A stretch of 13,493 bases of DNA from Thioalkalivibrio sp. (lineage in GTDB: Bacteria; Pseudomonadota; Gammaproteobacteria; Ectothiorhodospirales; Ectothiorhodospiraceae): positions 1 to 13,493 of the forward strand of contig SKQM01000157.1 of NCBI GenBank assembly GCA_007119005.1, in the 5' to 3' direction. Below are positions 6,515 to 13,493 of the stretch, one piece after another. The translations under genes and the position numbers were made by a program. Every line of letters begins with the position of its first letter. Positions within the stretch are counted from its first letter, which is position 1. The notes under the pieces were generated by a model, which saw only the letters and a list, made by a program, of their open reading frames with translations, was not told the DNA's origin and did no database searches.

Positions 6515-7618
6515 GTGATCCGCGTCGGAATCATCGAGCGCTTTCTCGCGCGCGATTTCCTCGTGAGTCAGGCCGCGGTCACGGCGGTGCTGCTGCTGGT
6601 GATCATCGGCGGCGTGCTGGGTCGTGCCCTGCGCGATGTCGCGGAGGGCCGCCTGCCACTGGACGTGCTGCCGGCACTGGTCGCGTTCGGTTCCCTGAAG
6701 GCCCTGATACTCCTCTGGCCGGTGGCCCTGTTTCTGGCCTTCCTGCTGGTGCTGGGGCGCCTGCAGCGCGACAGTGAACTGATCGCGATGCAGGCGGGTG
6801 GCGTGTCCTTCGCCCGGATCTACCGGGCCATCTTCCTGGTCGCGGTGCCGTCGGCGGTGTTCCTGATGTTCCTGATGTCCTACGCGGTTCCGCGCGTGGA
6901 GGCGGTCGTCGATCACCTGCGCGACCTGGCCGGGCAGCGTTCCGACCTGGTGGGCATCACGCCCGGACGTTTCCTGCGCTCCCGGGTCGGGGATCAGGTG
7001 TTTTTCGCCGAGCGATTGAGTCCGGACCGCGAGGCGTTGCTGAATGTGTTCATATTTGACGAACGGAACGGACAGACCGAGGTCACGGTCGCGGCACGGG
7101 CCATCGCCGAAATCTTTGGCGATCACCGTTACCTGGTGCTGGAGGATGGACACCGCTATGTCGGTGCTGCGGGCGACGGCGCCTTCCAGCTGCTGTCCTT
7201 CGACCGGGCCCGGATGGTGGTGCCGGATCCCACGCTGGTGCAGCCACGGCGCAGCCTCGATGCCCTGCCGATCTCTGAACTCTGGGAACGGCGTGATCGT
7301 CCACGGTACCGGGCAGAACTGGAGTGGCGGCTGGCACTGCCGGTATCCGTTCTGATGCTGGGGCTGGTGGCGCTTCCGCTCGGCCTTGCGCCGCCGCGCA
7401 GCGGGCGCTATGCCCGGCTGCCGGTGGCGCTGGTGGTCTATGTGCTCTACGCCAACTTCCTGATCATGGGCAAGTCCTGGCTCGAGGCGGGACAGCTGCC
7501 GATCTGGATGGGGTTGTGGTGGGTCCACCTGGTGCCGCTATCCGCTTGGCTGGTGATGTCCTGGCGCAGCTGCATGTGGAACCGGATGATGCATTCGCTG
7601 GTGAGACGACCGGCATGA
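6515..7618 (+). CDS. lptF: LPS export ABC transporter permease LptF
   Basis: One of the two inner-membrane permeases (LptF, LptG) that, with the LptB ATPase, extract lipopolysaccharide from the inner membrane and pass it to LptC/LptA. The N-terminal IIERFLARDFLVSQAAVTAVLLL, then a block of transmembrane helices with RLQRDSELIAMQAGG (coupling region), a periplasmic beta-jellyroll (about 115-255) and C-terminal helices with RAELEWRLALPVSVLMLGLV are all typical. The GTG at 6515 gives 367 residues, matching the usual length of about 366, so it is preferred over an upstream in-frame GTG at 6473 that adds 14 unrelated residues. Its Shine-Dalgarno is weak. The stop overlaps the lptG start as ATGA, implying translational coupling and equal synthesis. 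Confidence 0.93.
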   Translation: MIRVGIIERFLARDFLVSQAAVTAVLLLVIIGGVLGRALRDVAEGRLPLDVLPALVAFGSLKALILLWPVALFLAFLLVLGRLQRDSELIAMQAGGVSFARIYRAIFLVAVPSAVFLMFLMSYAVPRVEAVVDHLRDLAGQRSDLVGITPGRFLRSRVGDQVFFAERLSPDREALLNVFIFDERNGQTEVTVAARAIAEIFGDHRYLVLEDGHRYVGAAGDGAFQLLSFDRARMVVPDPTLVQPRRSLDALPISELWERRDRPRYRAELEWRLALPVSVLMLGLVALPLGLAPPRSGRYARLPVALVVYVLYANFLIMGKSWLEAGQLPIWMGLWWVHLVPLSAWLVMSWRSCMWNRMMHSLVRRPA

Positions 7619-8682
7619 CCACCGTTCTCGGCCGCTATGTAATCGCACACGTGCTCACCGGTACGCTGCTGGTGCTGCTGCTCCTGGTCGCGCTCGACGC
7701 GGTCTTCGCGATGATCGGGGAACTCGGGGATGTCGGCCGCGGCAGCTACGGACTTTGGGAAGCCCTCGCCTACGTGCTGCTGACGTTGCCTCGGCGCATC
7801 TACGAGATGGTGCCCACCGCGGCGCTGCTGGGCAGCCTGCTCTGGCTGGGGAACCTCGCTGCCAACAGCGAACTGACGGCCATGCGTGCGGCCAGTGTGA
7901 CCCTCGGGCGGCTGGTGTTTTGGGTGATGCAGGGCGGGTTGATCGTGGTGCTGGGCATGGTGGCACTGGGCGAGTTCGTCGCGCCGGGGGCCGAGGTTCG
8001 CGGACAGAACCTGAAGACCTTCGCCTTCGACGAGCGGCTCACGGTCAGCCGGATCGGGCTCTGGGCCCGGGACGGCAACCGCATCATCCACGCCGACGCG
8101 GTACTCCCTGGCGAACGCCTGGGTGATGTCCGGGTGATCGAGACGGGGCCGGACGGGCAGGTCACATCGATCACGAGGGCCAGGCTGGCCAGCCTGCAGG
8201 ATGGTGAGTGGGTGCTGTCGGAAGTCCTGAGCTCGCAGCTCTCCGAATCTGGGGTCCGGGCCGAGAGCCTCGCCGAGAAGCGGATGGATCGGCTGCTGGC
8301 ACCCGAGTACCTTGGTGTGCTCGTCGTCGAGCCGCGGCAGATGGCGGCTCTGGACCTGTTCGGTTACATCACCTATCTCCGCGAGAACCGTTTGGATTCA
8401 ACGCCGTACGAGGTGGCCTTCTGGCAACGCCTGACGATGCCGGCCAGCACCTGGGTGATGTTGCTGCTGGCGATTCCGTTTCTGTTCGGCCGGCAGCGCG
8501 AGGGAGGGGCGGGACGCCGGTTGTTCGTCGGCGTGCTGCTGGGGGTCAGCTTCGTGCTGGTGATGCGCGTAATGACGCACATGGGCATGGTTTACGAGCT
8601 GCCGCCCTGGCTGGCGGCGAGCGCGCCCCTGTGGCTGTTTCTAGCGATTGCCCTGGTTGCGCTCAGTCGGACCCGGGTCTGA
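7615..8682 (+). CDS. lptG: LPS export ABC transporter permease LptG
   Basis: Second permease of the LptB2FG lipopolysaccharide extractor. The 355-residue protein starts MTTVLGRYVIAHVLTG, followed by a long hydrophobic helix. LPRRIYEMVPTAALLGSLLWLGNLAANSELTAMRAASVT is the conserved YEMxP helix and NSELTAMRA coupling region. A periplasmic jellyroll (about 125-265) and QRLTMPASTWVMLLLAIPF with further helices complete the family layout. The ATG lies inside the lptF stop (ATGA), so it is translated by coupling; frames extending further upstream overlap lptF and are not used. No T-rich terminator follows, but a long GC hairpin lies 11 bp after the stop, between this gene and the convergent LysM gene. 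Confidence 0.95.
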   Translation: MTTVLGRYVIAHVLTGTLLVLLLLVALDAVFAMIGELGDVGRGSYGLWEALAYVLLTLPRRIYEMVPTAALLGSLLWLGNLAANSELTAMRAASVTLGRLVFWVMQGGLIVVLGMVALGEFVAPGAEVRGQNLKTFAFDERLTVSRIGLWARDGNRIIHADAVLPGERLGDVRVIETGPDGQVTSITRARLASLQDGEWVLSEVLSSQLSESGVRAESLAEKRMDRLLAPEYLGVLVVEPRQMAALDLFGYITYLRENRLDSTPYEVAFWQRLTMPASTWVMLLLAIPFLFGRQREGGAGRRLFVGVLLGVSFVLVMRVMTHMGMVYELPPWLAASAPLWLFLAIALVALSRTRV

Positions 8683-8692
8683 GTCGGTGATG

Positions 8693-8726
8693 CCGGCCCC
8701 GGGTGCGACGGCGCACCCGGGACCGG
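8693..8726. terminator. Long GC hairpin between convergent lptG and LysM genes
   Basis: CCCGGGTGCG (8698-8707) and CGCACCCGGG (8712-8721) pair perfectly over 10 bp around ACGG, and CCGG/CCGG on the outer side adds 4 bp after a single C/A mismatch. No T-run follows on either strand, so it is not a canonical intrinsic terminator. Its placement in a 51-bp gap between converging genes suggests a shared transcription barrier or mRNA end protector. Confidence 0.5.
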
Positions 8727-8733
8727 TTCGGCT

Positions 8734-9897
8734 TCAGGGCAGGATCAGCGTGGTGCCCGGCCAGACCTGGTCCGGGTTTTCGAGCACGTGCCGGTTGGCC
8801 TGGTAGATCCGCGGCCAGGCGTTTGCGTCGGCGTAGTACCGCGCGGCGATTCCGCCCAGCGTTTCACCCTCCTGCACTTGGTAGAGCGTCCCACCCTCGA
8901 TGCGGCTGACCAGCGACTGCGCCCGGTGCATATCCGCCGTGGCCTGGTCAATCGTCGCCTGCAGGGCGTCGCGATCCGCGCCGCGCCGGCGCATCGCCTG
9001 GTAGGCGTCGCGCAGCGCCTGCGCCGGTTCCGCTGCCGCCGCACGAGCGGAGTCGGCATCGAGCGAGCCGCCTTCCGCCGGGGGCAGCACCGCGCGCAGA
9101 GCGGCGATTTCACGTTCCCCGGCTACGCGGATCGCGTCGCGTTCGTCGGTTGCCTCGGCAAGTTCCGCCTGGGCTGAGGCCAGCGCCGACTGCAGGTCGG
9201 CCACCTCGCTCTCCATGGCCGCGAGGGTCCCGGCGGCCTCTTCGCGAGCCGCAGCCGCAGTGGCCTCCGCGCGCTCGAGTTGGGCCTGAAGGCTGGCGTT
9301 GTCGGCCTCCAATGCGGCAACGCGCTCAGCCCGTGCGGCGGCTTCACCCTCTGCCGTTGAGAGTCGGTCCTGCATGGCCTCCAGTTGCCGTTCGAGTTCC
9401 GTGACGTGCACGCGGAGGAGTGCGCGCTGTTCGCCGAGGTCCGCCTGTTCGGAACGGGCGGTGGTGAGTTCGGCCTGCAGCATTTCCTTGGCGCTTTGCG
9501 TATCGGCCAGCTGATTCTGCAATGCGTCGCGTTCGGACTGGGCCTCGGCCAGGCGGGACTCGGTGGCCTCCAGTTGCCGTTCGAGTTCCGTGACGTGCAC
9601 GCGGAGCAGTGCGCGCTGTTCGCCGAGGTCCGCCTGTTCGGAACGGGCGGTCGCCAATTCGGCCTCGAGAATGGCCTTGGCGCTCTGCAGATCCCCCAAC
9701 TGGTCCTGAAGCGCGCTGTGCTGGTCGCGCAGGTTCTGCAATTCCGCACGTGCCTCGTCAGCCTGCACGTCCGGTTCGTGCTGCTCCGCATCGGCGTAGG
9801 CCGCCACTGCAAGCAGAAGGGCGCCGGCGGCGATGGCCCCGAGGGTCGGCCCGATCCGTCGGACCCGTTCATTCGTGTACGCGGCTGGATCGATCAT
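8734..9897 (-). CDS. Secreted coiled-coil protein with C-terminal LysM domain
   Basis: A 387-residue envelope protein. Residues 15-37 are hydrophobic and end in AYADA, either a cleavable signal peptide or an uncleaved inner-membrane anchor. Residues about 44-270 are almost uninterrupted Ala/Glu/Gln/Leu/Arg coiled coil. Within this, residues 82-113 and 145-176 are nearly identical (ATARSEQADLGEQRALLRVH... against TTARSEQADLGEQRALLRVH...), a 63-residue repeat. The end (about 338-387; LYQVQEGETLGGIAARYY, then WPRIYQANRH and WPGTTLILP) is a full LysM domain, which binds N-acetylglucosamine-containing glycans, here presumably peptidoglycan. No catalytic domain is present, so it is likely a structural or scaffolding protein that spans the periplasm. 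The ATG has AAGGAGA about 10 nt upstream. The precise function is unknown; FimV-like and cell-division LysM proteins are distant analogues. Confidence 0.85.
   Translation of the reverse strand: MIDPAAYTNERVRRIGPTLGAIAAGALLLAVAAYADAEQHEPDVQADEARAELQNLRDQHSALQDQLGDLQSAKAILEAELATARSEQADLGEQRALLRVHVTELERQLEATESRLAEAQSERDALQNQLADTQSAKEMLQAELTTARSEQADLGEQRALLRVHVTELERQLEAMQDRLSTAEGEAAARAERVAALEADNASLQAQLERAEATAAAAREEAAGTLAAMESEVADLQSALASAQAELAEATDERDAIRVAGEREIAALRAVLPPAEGGSLDADSARAAAAEPAQALRDAYQAMRRRGADRDALQATIDQATADMHRAQSLVSRIEGGTLYQVQEGETLGGIAARYYADANAWPRIYQANRHVLENPDQVWPGTTLILP
9375..9651 (-). repeat. Near-identical 88-bp intragenic direct repeat (63-codon unit)
   Basis: Bases 9375-9462 recur at 9564-9651 with a single mismatch (9418 against 9607), offset by 189 bp, that is 63 codons in frame. 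They encode the repeated coiled-coil segment of the LysM protein. Flanking codons are similar but more diverged. Near-identity at DNA level, including silent positions, points to a recent duplication or ongoing gene conversion rather than protein-level constraint. Confidence 0.85.
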
Positions 9898-10245
9898 CAG
9901 TGTTGGTCTCCTTGCGGCGGTTGATGCCCCGGTGCTGGTTTTTCTTAAGGGGCTGTTTCGAAGTGTTTTCCCGCATCCGAACCCATCCGGGTACGAAGCA
10001 GGGAACTCGAGCCTGCGTGGGCCTCCTTGCCAGAGTGTAGCGAACGTCGCCGCCCGGATCCCAATATTTCCTGCGTCTCTACCCTGTTGGGCGTAGCCCG
10101 GCACCTCGTTGGTTGAACACCATCCCCGATGTTCCCCCGCCGGTGGGGGAGGGACATCACCCCGCACCGCTCCGGTGCACTGGACCTCTCGCTGCCGACA
10201 GCCTTATGTTCACTGTGCGTTGTGACAATCGCATGATGAGGTCCG
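9898..10245. other. Divergent intergenic region, LysM gene / cytochrome c gene
   Basis: About 350 bp without a convincing gene. For the LysM gene (minus) a weak TTGGGA (10059-10064) / TACACT (10034-10039) pair with a 19-bp spacer is possible. For the cytochrome gene (plus) TGGACC (10181-10186) and TATGTT (10205-10210) have an 18-bp spacer. Palindromes: GATGT...ACATC enclosing CCCCC/GGGGG (10128-10158), and GCACCG-CTC-CGGTGC (10164-10178). The second hairpin lies just upstream of the proposed cytochrome -35 element. Confidence 0.4.
10128..10158. repeat. GC-rich palindrome related to the element near 783-820
   Basis: GATGT (10128-10132) and ACATC (10154-10158) bracket CCCCC (10134-10138) and GGGGG (10145-10149). 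It shares GGGGGAGGG after a short loop with the palindrome downstream of about 783. It may be a small dispersed intergenic repeat; support from two diverged copies is limited. Confidence 0.35.
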
Positions 10246-10704
10246 ATGCGTCGCTCAACCCTGTTGGCTCTGATCCTGTTTGCAGCGGTCGTTCTGGCCG
10301 CTTGCGGAGACCCGCCGCGCGAGGCCGAGCACCGCGACGGTGAGACGGGGCGTTGGTACACGGTGGAACAGGTGCTGCAGGGTTCACCGGTATTCGCCGA
10401 GCACTGCGCGGTTTGTCACGGGGCCCGGGCGGAGGGTGCAGAGGAGTGGTTCCGCCGCCTGCCCGACGGGCGCTGGCCGCCACCCGCGCTGAACGGAACC
10501 GCACATGCCTGGCACCATCCGCTCTGGCAGTTGCGCCAGCATATCCGCGACGGCTCGGACCCACGGCACGGCAACATGCCGGCCTTCGAATCCGTGCTGA
10601 CCGAGGCCGAGATCGACGCGGTGATCGCGTGGTTCCAGAGCCACTGGCCCAATGAAATCTACGAGGCGTGGCTGGTTTACGACGCCAACACACCCGAACC
10701 CTGA
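10246..10704 (+). CDS. Monohaem cytochrome c lipoprotein
   Basis: A 152-residue class I c-type cytochrome. A short hydrophobic signal ends in the lipobox VLAAC (Cys20), so the mature protein should be lipid-anchored facing the periplasm. CAVCH (Cys54, Cys57, His58) binds haem covalently, and GNMPAF provides the distal Met111 ligand; the segment between contains WPPPALNGTAHAWHH. The C-terminal IDAVIAWFQSHWP is the usual last helix of this fold, followed by an extra tail WLVYDANTPEP. GAGG lies 4 nt before the ATG. It would carry one electron at a time in a periplasmic redox chain, but no oxidase, reductase or dehydrogenase gene is adjacent to name the partner. It stands alone, divergent from the LysM gene and convergent with the next. 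Confidence 0.9.
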   Translation: MRRSTLLALILFAAVVLAACGDPPREAEHRDGETGRWYTVEQVLQGSPVFAEHCAVCHGARAEGAEEWFRRLPDGRWPPPALNGTAHAWHHPLWQLRQHIRDGSDPRHGNMPAFESVLTEAEIDAVIAWFQSHWPNEIYEAWLVYDANTPEP

Positions 10705-10724
10705 GATCCCGCGGCAGGCGCCGA

Positions 10725-10739
10725 ACCCGGATACCGGGT
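10725..10739. terminator. Short hairpin between convergent cytochrome and QEFAH-protein genes
   Basis: ACCCGG (10725-10730) and CCGGGT (10734-10739) form a perfect 6-bp stem with an ATA loop in the 34-bp gap, touching the stop codon of the minus-strand gene. No T-run follows, so terminator activity is only suggested by position. Confidence 0.3.
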
Positions 10740-11566
10740 CAGAATGGCTTGGAGAAGCCGCCGGACAGGGAGGGGTCCGGGAGGGCCGGAACATCGCCGC
10801 GCAGAAGTGCGAGCAGGTCGCGATTGCGATCGAGGTCCTGCAGCGCGTGGCGGAAATAGGGCCGCAGCGCCTTGCTGAGGTGCGTCTTCGCGTGTCTTGG
10901 CGGGATCTCCTTCAATTTGCAGAACAGCGCCAGTGCATAGGCGATCTCGGCCCGCCCCAGGAATCCCGGACGCTCCGCGGCAGGACCCTGGCAGGAGCCG
11001 CAGGAATTCACGCGGACATTGAAGGCCGTGTTCGCGAGCATGATCCCGAAGCCCATGAAGACCCCGAGCAGTTCGGTCACATGGCCCCAGTTCTCCTCGC
11101 CGGCCGGCGGGGGTTCCGACGCCGCGGTCGCGAGGTGGTGAGCGAATTCCTGCGCGTAGCTTGCGATCAGTGCCTCCGGGTTGCCGACCAGTTCCGGCAC
11201 GTAGCGGAACAGGGCCGGTGCTCCACCGGGCGCGGCCGGTAACCGGTGGCCACCCATGGCGCGCTTCGGGGCGGCTGGCGCCTGCGGCGGGTAGCTCTGG
11301 GCCGCCAGCTCCCCCGGGGCCAGCAGCCGGCAGGGCCAATGCCCCAATCCGGCGTGCCGACGCACGGATTCGAAGACCAGTTGTGCCATCGCGTGCAGGT
11401 TATCGGCTCGCCCCGGAAAGAATTCCGGCGTCGGCAGCACCAGGTCGGTGCCGCCGAAAAAGACCTCGCGGCCCTGCTCCCGCAACGCCCACGCGAAAAC
11501 CGAGTGGATCCAGTCGGCGGTGGTGTCGTCAAGCAGCGGTTCGCGTTGGAACAGGCTGAAGATCAT
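10739..11566 (-). CDS. Uncharacterised protein with degenerate HEXXH-like motif
   Basis: A 275-residue protein that I cannot assign to a named family. There is no signal peptide or clear transmembrane segment, so it is probably cytoplasmic. The centre resembles gluzincin-like metallopeptidases: YAQEFAHHLA (about 137-146) occupies the place of a HEXXH helix but has Gln139 where the first metal-binding His is expected. Then TELLGVFMGFGIMLANTAF (about 164-182) contains Glu165, a possible third ligand. A CGSCQ pair (Cys189, Cys192) follows and could bind a metal, then GRAEIAYALALFCKLKEIP. The ATG is chosen over an upstream in-frame TTG at 11605; neither has a clear Shine-Dalgarno. A TATGAA on the minus strand (11624-11629) could be a -10. 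It may be a catalytically dead relative or have a different metal site. It follows cls on the same strand by 144 bp. Confidence 0.65.
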   Translation of the reverse strand: MIFSLFQREPLLDDTTADWIHSVFAWALREQGREVFFGGTDLVLPTPEFFPGRADNLHAMAQLVFESVRRHAGLGHWPCRLLAPGELAAQSYPPQAPAAPKRAMGGHRLPAAPGGAPALFRYVPELVGNPEALIASYAQEFAHHLATAASEPPPAGEENWGHVTELLGVFMGFGIMLANTAFNVRVNSCGSCQGPAAERPGFLGRAEIAYALALFCKLKEIPPRHAKTHLSKALRPYFRHALQDLDRNRDLLALLRGDVPALPDPSLSGGFSKPF

Positions 11567-11710
11567 GATCGCAATCGATGGCTGCGGTCGCGCGGGACAG
11601 CGCAAGCGGGTCGGGTGGCAAATTTCATACCGTTAGCCTACCGCGTCGAGCGGCATTGCGCGATCGCGGCTGCAGGCCTCCCCCACGGAGGCGCGCGGCG
11701 TTCCTTCAGG

Positions 11711-13493
<1,783 letters not shown>

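Noticed and set aside
10000..10025. T-arm-like hairpin suggesting a tRNA on the minus strand
   Set aside because: The loop is 9 nt, the GTTCRANTC pattern is not satisfied, and no matching anticodon, D-arm or acceptor stem can be drawn around it.
10246..11566. Cytochrome c and the QEFAH protein as one operon
   Set aside because: They are convergent on opposite strands and share only a 34-bp gap, so they cannot be co-transcribed.

Overview
The window looks like a chromosomal segment of a GC-rich gammaproteobacterium. The evidence is the gene content and order: a divergent lptFG/pepA pair, holC following pepA, valS, and parC, all with close family signatures. High GC with an Ectothiorhodospiraceae/Thioalkalivibrio-like feel is only an impression; no rRNA or taxon-specific marker is present to fix the genus.

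Layout. Positions 1-659 (minus) hold the N-terminal third of valS, cut by the left edge. Positions 660-1454 hold no convincing protein gene. They do contain an AT-rich island, a sigma70-like promoter, and a roughly 130-nt putative small RNA that ends in a strong Rho-independent terminator. Positions 1455-3445 (plus) hold a membrane-anchored DUF2914 protein and a NarL-type response regulator with an incomplete acidic pocket and a long tail. Positions 3446-3701 hold two 69-bp palindromic REP-like repeats. Positions 3702-6382 (minus) hold pepA, holC and a class I glutamine amidotransferase in one run. Positions 6515-8682 (plus) hold lptF and lptG, overlapping by ATGA. Positions 8734-9897 (minus) hold a secreted coiled-coil LysM protein with an internal 63-residue duplication. 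Positions 10246-10704 (plus) hold a lipoprotein monohaem cytochrome c. Positions 10739-11566 (minus) hold an uncharacterised protein resembling a metallopeptidase with a damaged HEXXH motif. Positions 11711-13135 (minus) hold a cardiolipin synthase. From 13267 (plus) the start of parC runs off the right edge.

Functionally this is a housekeeping and envelope region: lipopolysaccharide export (LptFG), cardiolipin synthesis, a LysM cell-wall protein, and core replication, translation and protein turnover (HolC, ParC, ValS, PepA). The clearest deviation from the usual gammaproteobacterial arrangement is between holC and valS. These are adjacent in E. coli, but here about 3.7 kb separates them, carrying the amidotransferase, the repeats, the regulator, the DUF2914 gene and the candidate RNA. 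I see no mobile-element genes, CRISPR array, tRNA or obvious defence system. The most promising undescribed item is the candidate sRNA at 945-1076; its proposed role as a CsrA/RsmA-binding RNA is a hypothesis.
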